Shown here in pieces: positions 35,661 to 44,768 of a DNA stretch of 60,986 bases (position 1 is its first letter; every line of letters starts with the position of its first letter). The DNA is taken from NCBI GenBank assembly GCA_903885605.1, contig CAISJD010000163.1:1-60986 (forward strand), read 5' to 3'. Both the position numbers and the translations under genes were made by a program. The notes beneath the pieces were generated by a model, which saw nothing but the letters and a program-made list of their open reading frames with translations, had not been told where the DNA came from and made no database searches. Origin of the DNA: an uncultured Chthonomonas sp. Its GTDB lineage: Bacteria > Armatimonadota > Chthonomonadetes > Chthonomonadales > CAJBBX01.

Positions 35661-37248
35661 GTTGCCTGTCCTTGAGCAGGTCATGCACCGTCGCGCAGAG
35701 CCACCGCTCCTTGTCCACGGTGAAATCGACCCTCAGGCGCGCCTGGGGGTCTTGCCCCGGGGGAGCCAGGCGCAGCGCATCGCCCTCGTTCAGGGTGTAG
35801 ACGCACTCCGCCTCTTCGTCGGCCGTGGGCAGCCAGTAGTCGGCTCCGTTGGTACGTCGCCGCCAGGCGATGCCCAGCCGCCCGGCATACCCCACCTCGC
35901 AGACCGGCAGGCTGAAGAGCTGCTGCCGAGGCGCCACCGAGTAGTAGCGCGTCTGGTAGCCGACAGGCGTGGGATACGGTGTGCCGCGCCGGATCAGCAG
36001 CTCATACTCAGCCTTCTGTTCAGTGTCCGAGAAGACACGTATGGCGTAGTCGTGGTGGATGATCTGGTCGACGTAGAAGCCGGCGCCGTAGATGGCCGCG
36101 CCCTTGGCCACCGCCTCGAACGGTTCCCAGTAGTGGACACGCGAGGCGCCCATGAGCCGCTCCATGGTCTCGCGGACGCCGGGAAGCAGTGTCGAGCCGC
36201 CTACCAGAAGGACCGCTTCCAGGTCAGCCACCGAGATGCGGTGCCTGGCGTCCTCAAGCGTCGCCGTGACGAGCTGCTCCAGAGATCGGTAGAGGCCCCG
36301 TTCCTCAAGCACGGCCAGAAAGTCGCGGCGCGAGATCGAGATGGGATCGATGCCGGGCAGGCGTGCTACCGTCTCATCGGTAGTCAGAACCTTGCCGGAG
36401 AGTTCCTTCTTCATCAGCTCAGCCATGGTCATGACCGTGGGCCGCAGGCGCTCCGCCGCCGCGCCAAGGTGAGCCGTAACCATCTCTGTGACCCAGCCGT
36501 CCACCGTCTCTCCGCCCAGGTCCATCCCGCGCGCCGCCACGACCTCGGCCTTCCGGTGCCCGGCTGACTGCGCCAGCGCAGTGCGGACGATGGCGATGTC
36601 CAGCGTTCCGCCGCCGAAGTCAACCACCATGAGGAAGCGCTCCTCGCTGAGGTCGACGCCATAGCCCAGCGCGGCGGCAACCGGCTCGTCCAGCGTGCGG
36701 AAGCGTTGCACCCCCAGCTTGCGTGCGATGCTGCTCAACTCCATCCGGTAGGGCTCGAAGCTCTCGACCGGCACAGTGATCGTTAGGTCGTTCACAAGGC
36801 CTTCGCGTCGAATCCACGAGATCAGCCTGCGAGGCAGATTCCACGCGGGAATGGAGTGAGCCGTCAGCGAGCGCTCCTGCTCCGAAGCCTTGGCCAGCAA
36901 CTCCCGCATGAAGACCTGCGCACACTGACGCGCCGTGATGGCTTCACCCGATGCTTCGGCGACCTGACGGCGGCTATCGCGAGCCAGTACGCGCTTGAAG
37001 GAGCGGGCGAGAGGGGTAAACCGGCCCGAGAAGGCCGCAGCCAGCAGCTCCTGGGCGGCCCTGGCCTCCATGCCGATGTATCCGCGGTTGGCGTCCTCAA
37101 AGCAGACGACCGTAGGGATGAGCGGCGTATGCCACGCCGGCTCGTACTCGCAGAGCGGCTCGATCGCCACGGTCTCGGCATGTGTGCCTGCCCATCGCGC
37201 AACGAGCGTGTTGGTTGTGCCAAGGTCAACGGACCAGTGTGTTTGCAT
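35626..37248 (-). CDS. Hsp70-family protein without a canonical substrate-binding lid
   Basis: 540 residues. N-terminal actin-like ATPase fold: phosphate-1 VDLGTTNTLV (7-16), connect/phosphate-2 VVDFGGGTLDIAIV, adenosine VLLVGGSTLLPGV. After about residue 370 the sequence departs from DnaK: it has a beta-rich region of about 170 residues (YAIRVFSDTEQKAEYELLIRRGTPYP onward) but no helical lid and no EEVD-like tail. It resembles Hsp70-like proteins of unknown role seen alongside DnaK in several phyla. Start ATG 37248 has GAGG 3 nt upstream; the earlier start is less likely. Standalone gene, divergent from the giant secreted protein. Client or partner unknown. Confidence 0.83.
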   Translation of the reverse strand: MQTHWSVDLGTTNTLVARWAGTHAETVAIEPLCEYEPAWHTPLIPTVVCFEDANRGYIGMEARAAQELLAAAFSGRFTPLARSFKRVLARDSRRQVAEASGEAITARQCAQVFMRELLAKASEQERSLTAHSIPAWNLPRRLISWIRREGLVNDLTITVPVESFEPYRMELSSIARKLGVQRFRTLDEPVAAALGYGVDLSEERFLMVVDFGGGTLDIAIVRTALAQSAGHRKAEVVAARGMDLGGETVDGWVTEMVTAHLGAAAERLRPTVMTMAELMKKELSGKVLTTDETVARLPGIDPISISRRDFLAVLEERGLYRSLEQLVTATLEDARHRISVADLEAVLLVGGSTLLPGVRETMERLMGASRVHYWEPFEAVAKGAAIYGAGFYVDQIIHHDYAIRVFSDTEQKAEYELLIRRGTPYPTPVGYQTRYYSVAPRQQLFSLPVCEVGYAGRLGIAWRRRTNGADYWLPTADEEAECVYTLNEGDALRLAPPGQDPQARLRVDFTVDKERWLCATVHDLLKDRQLRTEERVIRLR

Positions 37249-37402
37249 GTGCCTCTTCCGGCGCACCTATTTCGACCCCGCCGGCACGGATTCCTTGGTG
37301 CCGAACCGGCCGGGGAATGCGACCGAGGGGCATTGGAGCCCGGTCCCGAGGCCCTGAATGGCCAATCGTGGCCAAACGACCCCCGAAAGGGGCCTCATCC
37401 AC

Positions 37403-37431
37403 TTGCAGTCCGGCGGTCTTTCCTCTATAAT
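37403..37431 (+). promoter_or_regulatory. Strong promoter of the Ig-repeat protein gene
   Basis: TTGCAG (37403-37408), 17-bp spacer, TATAAT (37426-37431); predicted start near 37438. One of the best promoters in the window, suggesting high expression. Confidence 0.8.
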
Positions 37432-37499
37432 GGGCACTGGCTTCTCCATTACCCATGCAAGGGGGTGTCTCACTGATGGTGGGTAGAAAGGACTGCACG

Positions 37500-40400
37500 A
37501 TGCGCAGGCACGTACGAGCGCCGGGCATCCTGCTGTCCGGAGCTGTTCTCCTCGCGGCCTCATTGATCCCGACCACAGCGTTGGCGGGGCAGGGCCGAAA
37601 GGGCGAGGTCGTTTCGCCCGGATCCAGGCCGTTCACCGACACCTGGGAGAGGATGATTCTCCGCGACAAGCAGATGGGGCGCGAGATCCAGGCGGGCAAC
37701 ATGTCCGCCCCGACGCCGGTTCAGCTCATGCCGTCTGGCCAAGGCGCCGTGAACCGAGCCGCAACGAGCGATAGCGCCGAGTACTACGTCACACCTGCCT
37801 ATGCGGGCCCGGCAAGCAAGACGCCTACGCCGCGTAACCCGCAGGCCCTCGGCGCCAACTTCGCCGGTGTGAACCTGCAGAACCAGATCGACGCCGGTTG
37901 GCCGAACTATCCGCCGGATACTGCCGGCGCCATCGGCCCGGACCACTTCGTCCAGGCGACCAACGGGTCCGCTGTGGTCTTCGACCGCGCCGGTACCCCG
38001 CTGGCCCATGTGAGCCTCGCTTCGTTCTTTGCCGCCGGCGCCTACCCGCGCGGCGGCGCGAAGCAGCCCAAGGTTATCTACGATCGCCGTTCCGGCAAGT
38101 GGTTCGCCTCGATTCTCGAGGGCGCCGCCACGGACAACCAGATCATCCTGGCTGTCTCCCGGACCTCCAACCCGTTCGGTACGTGGGACAAGTACGTGCT
38201 GAACACGGCGACCGCGGGCACTCGCACCGATGCCAACGCCCTGGGCGTGGACGACAACGGCGTCTATTTTGCGCACAACGTTGTCGGCGCATCGACCACC
38301 GCCACGATCGCGGTTACCCGCAAGGCCACCTTGATCGCGGCGGCGCCGAGCCTAGGCCCGCTCTACCGCTGGTCGGGCATCACGGACATGTTCGCGCCTC
38401 AGCCGGTCTTCAATATGAGCGGCATCGGCACCACTGTCCCGATCTACTTCTTTGCCACGCATCCGACGGCCCTTACCGGCCTCTACTACCGGTACATGAT
38501 CTGGCCGGACGCGCCCGCCATTCCGTCGCTTCCCGTCACCGCCGTCCTGGGTACCGCCGCCTACGCGGCGCCGGTCTCGGCTCCCGCCCTGGGTAGCACG
38601 ACCAACATCGATACAGGTGACGACCGCCTGTCGGCCGTCCATGCTCGCAGCAATGTGGCGTGGATGGCGCACAACGTCGGCGTGAACGCCACCGGTGGAG
38701 CCACCGGCGCCGATCGCACCGGCATTGAGTGGATCGCCGTCGATATCAGCGGCATCGTTCCAGGCGTCACTCAGCGCGGCCGCGTGTATGACAACGCCGC
38801 CCAGACGGCGCGCTCGTACTTCTACCCGAGCATCAGCGTTAATGGACAGCTCCATGTTGCCATGGGCTTCTCCGGTAGCAAGGCTGATGAGTGGGTCGGC
38901 GCCTACACCTGCGGTCGTTGGAGCAGCGATGCGGCCAACACCATGCAGGCCGTCTCGCAGATCAAGGCCGGCGAGGCGGACTACAACCTGCTCGTCAGCG
39001 GCAGGAACCGCTGGGGCGGCTCCAGCGCCACCAGCCTCGACCCCAACGACAACATCACGCTCTGGACCGTCCAGGAGTACGCTTCGAAGTCGGCGGCTAA
39101 TCCCGTCAACATCTGGGGCACCTGGATTGCGGCCCTCCTGGCTCCGGCTCCGACGATCAACAACCCGGCTGCGAGCGCAGTGCAGGGCACGGTCGGCGCG
39201 ACATTCAACGTCACCGGCACCAACTTCTACTATGGTGGCGCGGCGTACCGCAACACCATCAACATCACCATCTCGGGTGACGGCATCAGCAACAAGACCG
39301 TCACCTATGTGAACTCAACGACCGCCACAGTGAAGTTTGACCTCGCGACGACGGCCACCATCGGCCCGCGCGACGTGACCTTCACCAACGTGGACGGCCA
39401 GACGGCTACCGCGGTGGGCGGCTTCACCGTCATCCGCGCGATCCCGACCCACATCGAGGTCGACAACAAGAGCTCGCAGATCGGCCTGGCTGTGGCCCTC
39501 ACCGCCAAGCTGGTCAACGACGACACCTCTGCCGGCATCGCAGGCAAGACGCTCGCCTTCAAGGTCGGCGGAACCGCCGTCGGCTCCGGCACCACCGACG
39601 CCTCCGGCATCGCCACGGTGAACTACACCGTGCCCGAGCTGACCGGGATCGGCGACCGGACGATCGACGTTGCCTTCCTGTTTGACGGCACCAACGCCGC
39701 CAGCGCGGGTTCCGGCACGCTGACCGTCCTTCAGACGCCGACCAAGATCTATGCACCGGATCGCACCGGCGTCATCGGCGCCACCACCGCCCTGAAGGCG
39801 TACCTCTTCAGGACCACCGACAATGGCGCCATTGCCGGCCGCACCCTCACCTTCACGGTGGACGGTTCGGCTGCGGGCTCCGGGACGACCATCGCGTCCG
39901 GTGAGGCCACCGCCAGCTACGCCGTGCCCGAGGGCGTCGGCGCGGGCGTTCGCCCCATCGGCGTTGCCTTCGCAGGCGACGCGACATACAACAGCAGCGC
40001 CGGCTCCGCCAAGCTCACCGTGGGCAAGGCAAACACCACGCTGTTCGGGTTCGACCGCACGACGACCCCTGGCGGCTCTGCCGACCTGAAGGCCTACCTG
40101 CGCCGCACCACCGACCTCGCCTATCTCGCCGGCCGGACCGTGAACTACAAGGTTGACGGCACCGCGGTGGGTTCGGCAGTCACGAACGGCGCCGGACTGG
40201 CTTCCTATATCTACACCGTCACCCAGGGGCCGGGCCAGTACGAGGCCAAGTACGAGTTCGACGGCGACGTCGCGTACAACGCCGGCACCGGCTCGAACAC
40301 CCTGACTGTGACCGACACCACCACCCTGGTTGTGGCGAGTGTCTCCGGCCAGATCGGCGCCACCGTCGCTCTGTCCGCTACGCTGACCCGCAACTATGAC

Positions 40401-42353
40401 TCGACCGCGCTGGCAGGCAAGACCGTCTCCTTCAAGGTTGACGGCACCGCTGCCGGTTCTGGCGCCACCGATGCAAGCGGCGTCGCCACCGCGTCGTATG
40501 TCATTCCGGCCGGCTTCGTGGGCGACAAGCCCATCGCCGGAACCTTCGCGGGTGATGTGGTCTACGCCGCTTCCAACGGCGCAGGCACCCTCACCATTGA
40601 GAAGGCTGATGTCACCGTAACCGTGCCCGATGTCAGTGGCAAGGTCGCCGCGACGGTCGCCTTGACCGCCACGGTGAAGCGCAACAGCGACAGCGCCGCC
40701 CTCGCCGGTCTGAGCGTGGCGTTTGATCTGAACGGTACGGCTGTCGGCTCTGACGACACGGACGCCTCCGGTGTCGCCGGCGTCGACTATGTCCTTCCGG
40801 AGCCGCCGGGCGCTTCGACGATCACGGCTGCCTTCGCCGGTGACGGCGAGAACAACGCCGACGCGGGCTCGGGCACCCTGACGGTCAACAAGGCTGACAC
40901 CGCTCTCACGGTTAGCAGTCCCGCCGGTGTGGCCGGCACGTCCGTCGATATCACCGGTGCGCTCACCCGCACCAGCGATGGCGGCACGCTGTCCGGCAAG
41001 TCCGTTGACGTTACCGTTGACGGGTCTGCGGTCGGCACGGCCGTCACCGACGGCGGTGGCGACTACACCATCGCCTATGCCATTCCCGCCACCGCGACGG
41101 CCGGCGCGCATTCCGTCGGCGCTTCGTTTGCGGGCGACGTGAGCTACGAGGCCACCACGGCCACCGGTACGCTCACCGTCAGTGTCAACACGACCATAGC
41201 AGTGGCTCCCGCCTCGGGCACCCCGGGTGGCGCCGCTGCCGCGATCTCCGCAACCCTTACCCGCAACAACGACGGCGCCGGGCTCAGCGGCAAGTCGGTC
41301 ACCTTCAAGGTGAACGGCACCGCCATTGCAGCCGGTACCACCGATGCCGCGGGTGTTGCAACCTCCTCGGCTGCCGTCGGTGACACGGCTGCCACGTTTG
41401 AGATTGAAGCCAAGTTCGCCGGGGACGCTGAGTACCTGGAGAGCACCGGCACAGGTACCCTGACGGTCGTTCCAGCGGCCACCTCGGTCTACGTTCCGGA
41501 TCGCACCGGCCATGCCACGGAGACCGTGCTGCTTCGCGGTTACCTGAAGCGGACCACCGATAGCGGCTGGCTTACCGGCAAGACGCTCACCTTCAAGGTG
41601 GACGGCACTGCGGTAGGTAGCGGCGTCACGGCAGGGGCTTCCGGCGCCAGCTACACCTGGACCATTCCCGGTGTTGCCGGCATTCGCACGATCACGGCGG
41701 AGTTCGCGGGTGACGTCGGCTACAACGCGAGCACCGGCTCGGGCAAGCTGACGGTTACCGGCGGGACCGCCACCAAGGTCTATGTGGTTGACCGTACCGC
41801 CAAGATCGCCACCTACACGGTGCTCAAGGCGTACCTCTACCGGATGGACAACTCGCCTGTCGCCGGCAAGACCATCAGCATCTCGGTTGATGGCACCCTG
41901 GTCGGCACCGACGTAACCCGCGTATCGGGCTATGCCCAGTTGGGCTACACGGTTCCTGAGGGCGCCGGTCCCGGCACCCGCGGCATCCACGGCGAGTGGG
42001 CCGGCGACGGCGGCTACAACGCCTCCAGCAACCATGGCACACTCACCGTCCAGAAGGCCCCGTCGTACCTGTACGCATTCCCGCGCACCGGTCGCCAGGG
42101 CGTTACCGTGACGCTGATGAGCTACCTGCGGCGGCTTCCCGACTACGCCAAGCTCGGCGGCAAGACCATCGACTACACGCTCGATGGTTCAGCCATCGGC
42201 AGCGCGGTCACCGGCGCCGACGGTATCGCCAATCTGTCCTACGCCATCCCGGCGACGCTGTCTATCGCCAACCATACCATCGGGACCTCGTTCGCAGGGG
42301 ATGTCTCCTACGACGCGTCGTCCGCGACCGGTATCTTGAAGATGATCCCGTAG
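37500..42353 (+). CDS. Giant secreted protein with ten Ig-like repeats
   Basis: 1617 residues. Signal peptide MRRHVRAPGILLSGAVLLAAS...ALAG (1-30). An N-terminal globular region (about 30-540) is beta-propeller-like, with PPDTAGAIGPDHFVQATNG and KWFASILE segments that recur in secreted surface proteins. An IPT/TIG-like domain follows (about 547-645), then ten Big_3_5-type Ig repeats of about 97 residues (about 648-1617), each with GKTxxFKVDGTAVGSG, a TDASGxATxxY segment and AGDxxYNAxxGSGTLTV. No LPXTG or TM anchor. ATG 37500 has AAGGA 7 nt upstream and begins the signal peptide; ATG 37455 and 37476 are less fitting. It may be a type II secretion substrate or surface adhesin; inference only. 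Confidence 0.85.
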   Translation: MRRHVRAPGILLSGAVLLAASLIPTTALAGQGRKGEVVSPGSRPFTDTWERMILRDKQMGREIQAGNMSAPTPVQLMPSGQGAVNRAATSDSAEYYVTPAYAGPASKTPTPRNPQALGANFAGVNLQNQIDAGWPNYPPDTAGAIGPDHFVQATNGSAVVFDRAGTPLAHVSLASFFAAGAYPRGGAKQPKVIYDRRSGKWFASILEGAATDNQIILAVSRTSNPFGTWDKYVLNTATAGTRTDANALGVDDNGVYFAHNVVGASTTATIAVTRKATLIAAAPSLGPLYRWSGITDMFAPQPVFNMSGIGTTVPIYFFATHPTALTGLYYRYMIWPDAPAIPSLPVTAVLGTAAYAAPVSAPALGSTTNIDTGDDRLSAVHARSNVAWMAHNVGVNATGGATGADRTGIEWIAVDISGIVPGVTQRGRVYDNAAQTARSYFYPSISVNGQLHVAMGFSGSKADEWVGAYTCGRWSSDAANTMQAVSQIKAGEADYNLLVSGRNRWGGSSATSLDPNDNITLWTVQEYASKSAANPVNIWGTWIAALLAPAPTINNPAASAVQGTVGATFNVTGTNFYYGGAAYRNTINITISGDGISNKTVTYVNSTTATVKFDLATTATIGPRDVTFTNVDGQTATAVGGFTVIRAIPTHIEVDNKSSQIGLAVALTAKLVNDDTSAGIAGKTLAFKVGGTAVGSGTTDASGIATVNYTVPELTGIGDRTIDVAFLFDGTNAASAGSGTLTVLQTPTKIYAPDRTGVIGATTALKAYLFRTTDNGAIAGRTLTFTVDGSAAGSGTTIASGEATASYAVPEGVGAGVRPIGVAFAGDATYNSSAGSAKLTVGKANTTLFGFDRTTTPGGSADLKAYLRRTTDLAYLAGRTVNYKVDGTAVGSAVTNGAGLASYIYTVTQGPGQYEAKYEFDGDVAYNAGTGSNTLTVTDTTTLVVASVSGQIGATVALSATLTRNYDSTALAGKTVSFKVDGTAAGSGATDASGVATASYVIPAGFVGDKPIAGTFAGDVVYAASNGAGTLTIEKADVTVTVPDVSGKVAATVALTATVKRNSDSAALAGLSVAFDLNGTAVGSDDTDASGVAGVDYVLPEPPGASTITAAFAGDGENNADAGSGTLTVNKADTALTVSSPAGVAGTSVDITGALTRTSDGGTLSGKSVDVTVDGSAVGTAVTDGGGDYTIAYAIPATATAGAHSVGASFAGDVSYEATTATGTLTVSVNTTIAVAPASGTPGGAAAAISATLTRNNDGAGLSGKSVTFKVNGTAIAAGTTDAAGVATSSAAVGDTAATFEIEAKFAGDAEYLESTGTGTLTVVPAATSVYVPDRTGHATETVLLRGYLKRTTDSGWLTGKTLTFKVDGTAVGSGVTAGASGASYTWTIPGVAGIRTITAEFAGDVGYNASTGSGKLTVTGGTATKVYVVDRTAKIATYTVLKAYLYRMDNSPVAGKTISISVDGTLVGTDVTRVSGYAQLGYTVPEGAGPGTRGIHGEWAGDGGYNASSNHGTLTVQKAPSYLYAFPRTGRQGVTVTLMSYLRRLPDYAKLGGKTIDYTLDGSAIGSAVTGADGIANLSYAIPATLSIANHTIGTSFAGDVSYDASSATGILKMIP
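39441..42350 (+). repeat. Ten tandem coding repeats of about 291 bp (Ig-like domains)
   Basis: Ten units of about 97 codons occupy the 3' three-fifths of the secreted-protein gene. Units 2, 3, 8, 9 and 10 share an aromatic DRT/PRT...LKAYLxR signature, whereas units 4-7 share an SATLTRN-type signature, so two subfamilies have expanded. Confidence 0.8.
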
Positions 42354-42366
42354 GACCGGCCAACTC

Positions 42367-42392
42367 GGAGGCGGCGCTTCGGTTCCGCCTCC
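42367..42392 (+). terminator. First of two tandem hairpins after the Ig-repeat gene
   Basis: Perfect 8-bp stem GGAGGCGG/CCGCCTCC with a 10-nt loop, 13 nt after the stop; no T tract. Probably an mRNA-stabilising or terminator-assisting hairpin. Confidence 0.5.
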
Positions 42393-42409
42393 ACTCTCCG
42401 TGTTAGGAG

Positions 42410-42439
42410 ACAGCCCCTCCCGGCCACGGGAGGGGCTGT
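42410..42439 (+). terminator. Intrinsic terminator of the Ig-repeat gene
   Basis: Perfect 13-bp stem (42410-42422 / 42427-42439) with a GCCA loop, followed by a pyrimidine run TCCTTC. It lies 18 bp before the SRPBCC start codon, so that gene may be read by leak-through. Confidence 0.7.
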
Positions 42440-42456
42440 TCCTTCAGGTAAACAGC

Positions 42457-42909
42457 ATGCCGAGGATCGAGCTGGTTCGCGACGTCGCCGCGCCGCCGCA
42501 ACGGGTCTACGAGATCGCCCGCAAGGTTGAGGACTTCCCCACCTTCATGGAAGATCTGCAGTCCATTACCATCCTGGAAACGAGTGCGGACGGGCAGACG
42601 ACACTCAGCGAATGGGTCGGACTGATCCGCGACTTCAAGATGACGATCAAGTGGGTCCAGGAGGATCGCTGGGACGCCCAGCAACTGACCGACACGTTCC
42701 GCATGGTCCGAGGCGATATGGACGCCATGGCCGGCGAGTGGCGATTCGAGCCCATCGGCTCCGGCACGCGGTTCGTCTCCGTGCTGGAGTACGAGTACAA
42801 CGTTCCGCTGATCGGGCCCATGATCAAGGCGCTGATCCGCAAGAAGATGGAGGGCAACCTCGCCGCCCAGATGCAGGCCATCAAGGAGCGGGCGGAACAG
42901 CCCGCGTAA
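42457..42909 (+). CDS. SRPBCC (polyketide cyclase/COQ10-like) family protein
   Basis: 150 residues. START/SRPBCC helix-grip fold: an N-terminal strand RIELVRDVAAPPQRVYEIARKVEDFP, followed by the beta sheet (TTLSEWVGL, FKMTIKWVQEDRW, GEWRFEPIGSGTRFVSVLEYEY) and a long C-terminal helix. It binds a hydrophobic ligand such as a lipid, quinone or polyketide; the ligand is unknown. ATG 42457 fits the domain start and SD is weak (CAGG). It lies directly behind the terminator of the Ig-repeat gene and is convergent with the cobalamin adenosyltransferase gene, with no clear operon partner. Confidence 0.82.
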   Translation: MPRIELVRDVAAPPQRVYEIARKVEDFPTFMEDLQSITILETSADGQTTLSEWVGLIRDFKMTIKWVQEDRWDAQQLTDTFRMVRGDMDAMAGEWRFEPIGSGTRFVSVLEYEYNVPLIGPMIKALIRKKMEGNLAAQMQAIKERAEQPA

Positions 42910-42919
42910 TCGACGGCCG

Positions 42920-43477
42920 TCAGACGATGGCGTTGGGGCTGACGGTGGTTTCGGCGGCAGAAGCGGCGTGGTTGGCCTGGCGGGCCCAGGCGAAGAGCAG
43001 GTCCGACAGGCGATTCAGGTACCGGGCGACGGCCGGACTGACTTCGCCGGACCGGATCAGGACGGCCAGCGAGCGCTCGGCACGGCGGCATACGGTCCTG
43101 GCCACGTGCAGGTGGCATGCCGTCGGAGTGCCGCCTGGAACGATGAAGGCCGTGAGCGGTGGCAGGGCACCCCATGCCTGGTCGATCTGCGCCTCCAGGG
43201 CGGTGATCCATGCATCGGGTACCCGGCAGGCACGGTGCTCCCCTGCGGCGGTGGTCGCAACGTCTGAGCCGACCACGAAGAGCTGGCGCTGTGTGGCGAG
43301 GATGCCCTCAGCCATCTGCCCGCTGCCGGCAGCGCATCGTGCCAGGCCCAGAGCTGCGTTCAGCTCGTCGATGTCGCCGCAGGCGGTAATCCGGGGGTCG
43401 TCCTTGGGGACGCGCTCGCCGGAGTAGAGGCCCGTGGAACCTCCGTCACCCGACCGAGTGTAGATGCTGTCGGCCAT
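42920..43477 (-). CDS. PduO-type cob(I)alamin adenosyltransferase
   Basis: 185 residues. Transfers the adenosyl group from ATP to cob(I)alamin to make coenzyme B12. Family motifs: the N-terminal YTRSGDGGSTGL ATP loop, GDIDELNAALGLA, ARTVCRRAERS (Arg residues that bind ATP) and RYLNRLSDLLFAWAR at the C-terminal helix. ATG 43477 begins the conserved TRSGDGG segment; SD weak. Sits downstream of the ferredoxin gene but is separated from it by an intrinsic terminator. No cobalamin riboswitch is visible upstream. Together with the BtuD-like ATPase it indicates B12 salvage/use. Confidence 0.93.
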   Translation of the reverse strand: MADSIYTRSGDGGSTGLYSGERVPKDDPRITACGDIDELNAALGLARCAAGSGQMAEGILATQRQLFVVGSDVATTAAGEHRACRVPDAWITALEAQIDQAWGALPPLTAFIVPGGTPTACHLHVARTVCRRAERSLAVLIRSGEVSPAVARYLNRLSDLLFAWARQANHAASAAETTVSPNAIV

Positions 43478-43497
43478 GTTGGTTGCCTGTCCTGCAT

Positions 43498-43527
43498 ACA
43501 AAGGGCGCAGCCCGGTCGGCTGCGCCC
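43498..43527 (-). terminator. Intrinsic terminator of the ferredoxin gene
   Basis: Perfect 10-bp stem GGGCGCAGCC/GGCTGCGCCC (43503-43512/43518-43527) with a 5-nt loop, then TTTGT on the minus strand, 26 nt after the ferredoxin stop. Confidence 0.85.
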
Positions 43528-43553
43528 AGTTCAAAGCCGTAGCGTCGCGTGCG

Positions 43554-43817
43554 CTACTTGCCGTGGGCAGCCGCGTTGCGCTGGATGAACGCTTCCCACT
43601 GCGCCGGCACGTCGCTGTCGGCGTAGATTGCGTTCACAGGGCACTCCGGCTCGCACAGGCCGCAGTCAATGCACTCGTCGGGGTTGATGAACAGCATATC
43701 AAACGAGTTGCCGTCAGCATCGGTGTAGACCTTGTCGGCAAAGCAGTCTACAGGGCAGACGCCGACGCACGCCTTGTCCTTAACGCCGATACAGGGCTCG
43801 CACACCACGTAGGCCAT
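43554..43817 (-). CDS. FdxA-like 7Fe ferredoxin
   Basis: 87 residues. Small electron carrier. The first cluster region has Cys spacing [23 protein letters not shown], characteristic of seven-iron [3Fe-4S][4Fe-4S] ferredoxins; the second has [15 protein letters not shown] 43817 has AAGGAG 7 nt upstream; ATG 43823 is only 1 nt from the SD. Monocistronic: a possible promoter (TTCCAC-N17-TATGCT at 43911-43883) lies upstream and a strong terminator follows. The redox partner is unknown. Confidence 0.94.
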   Translation of the reverse strand: MAYVVCEPCIGVKDKACVGVCPVDCFADKVYTDADGNSFDMLFINPDECIDCGLCEPECPVNAIYADSDVPAQWEAFIQRNAAAHGK

Positions 43818-43915
43818 AGCCATTCTCCTTGTTCCGGACGGGGTTTGGGTCACTGAGGCCGAGAGGCCCTCTGCTTCTCCGAAGCATACCCGCTCTGTCG
43901 CGCAAGTGGAACCCC

Positions 43916-44566
43916 CTACCGCTTCCCTCGCTCTTCCCGCGCCCTGGCGGCGAGGCGCCGGATCTCCGCTTCGAGCCGCTCACGAGCTGCCTCAAGGCCC
44001 GGACGGCCGGCCAGCCCGCCGGAGAGCTTCTCCCAGGGCATGGCGGGGCCGTATACAACCACGAGCTTGGTTGAGGTACGCAGGAACCGGTACGAGCGGG
44101 GCGGCACGACGCTGTCGGTTCCGGCAATGCCGACAGGCAGGACCGCGCAACCCGAGCGCTGTGCCAGCATTAGTACGCCGCCCTGCAGCGGCTGCATGGC
44201 CCCATCGACGCTTTCGTGGCCCTCTGGGAAGGCTACAAGCGCCTCGCCTGCCTTCAGCACGCCCAGCGCACGCCGCATGGCGCCGAGGTCCGGCGAGTCC
44301 TGCTTGATCGGGAAGGCCCCCATGACGGTGCATAGCCGGCCAAGGAACGGGATGGTGAAGAGCTCATCGGTGGCGAGGTAGCGGCAGCGCCGGGGCATGG
44401 TTACCGCCACCAGCGCGGGGTCAGCGTGGCTGACGTGGTTCGGCGCCACGATGAGCGCGCCGGTACGCGGCGGCTCCTCCTCGCGTAGGCAGCGGTAGCC
44501 GCCCAGCGCCGTGAGGATCAGCCTGATGCCGCCGAGGACGACGGCGTTCACGAGCCACTTGACCAC
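43916..44566 (-). CDS. plsC: PlsC-type 1-acyl-sn-glycerol-3-phosphate acyltransferase
   Basis: 216 residues. Makes phosphatidic acid from lysophosphatidate at the inner membrane. Motif I NHVSHAD (about 42-48), motif III FPEGHES (about 112), and motif [12 protein letters not shown]; one N-terminal membrane helix ([18 protein letters not shown]). Start: GTG 44566 is preferred because AAGGAGG lies 7 nt upstream and because the earlier ATG 44596 lies inside the predicted -10 box. Separate from the ferredoxin gene by 98 bp. Specificity among lysolipid acyltransferases is not certain. Confidence 0.88.
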   Translation of the reverse strand: MVKWLVNAVVLGGIRLILTALGGYRCLREEEPPRTGALIVAPNHVSHADPALVAVTMPRRCRYLATDELFTIPFLGRLCTVMGAFPIKQDSPDLGAMRRALGVLKAGEALVAFPEGHESVDGAMQPLQGGVLMLAQRSGCAVLPVGIAGTDSVVPPRSYRFLRTSTKLVVVYGPAMPWEKLSGGLAGRPGLEAARERLEAEIRRLAARAREERGKR

Positions 44567-44594
44567 TCCGCACCCTCCTTCGATGGACAGCTTC

Positions 44595-44622
44595 ATGATA
44601 CGCTGCACGGTGGTCCAGCCAA
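44595..44622 (-). promoter_or_regulatory. Promoter of plsC
   Basis: Minus strand TTGGCT (44622-44617), 16-bp spacer, TATCAT (44600-44595); predicted start near 44588, about 22 nt before GTG 44566. The rest of the 202-bp plsC/tkt gap shows a TATAGG-like box near 44706 but nothing more definite. Confidence 0.5.
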
Positions 44623-44768
44623 TGGGTCGTACGGACTACTTTGCCAAAGGCGGGATTCGATGCGCCGGGCCCATCGGGCAGGTTCGCGAGGGGGCGGTGG
44701 TGAATATAGGGGTGCGCTACAAACTGCGGCGAGAGCCCTCCGGGGCCGACGCCCTTAGGAGGACATAG

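Noticed and set aside
39315-42035. Long open frame (over 900 codons) on the minus strand opposite the Ig-repeat gene
   Set aside because: It mirrors the codon periodicity of the plus-strand repeats, has no signal, motif, SD or promoter, and its sequence is a low-complexity Gly/Ala/Arg/Val product typical of antisense frames in high-GC DNA.
39441-42350. Regular spacing of about 290 bp considered as a CRISPR-like or satellite array
   Set aside because: The period is in frame, too long for CRISPR, and codes for Ig-like domains with degenerate DNA identity.
43478-43553. Cobalamin riboswitch ahead of the adenosyltransferase gene
   Set aside because: The 76-bp gap is occupied by the ferredoxin terminator, too short for a B12 riboswitch and without its conserved B12-box sequence.
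44567-44596. ATG at 44596 as the plsC start
   Set aside because: It lies inside the predicted -10 box and has no SD, whereas GTG 44566 has AAGGAGG 7 nt upstream.
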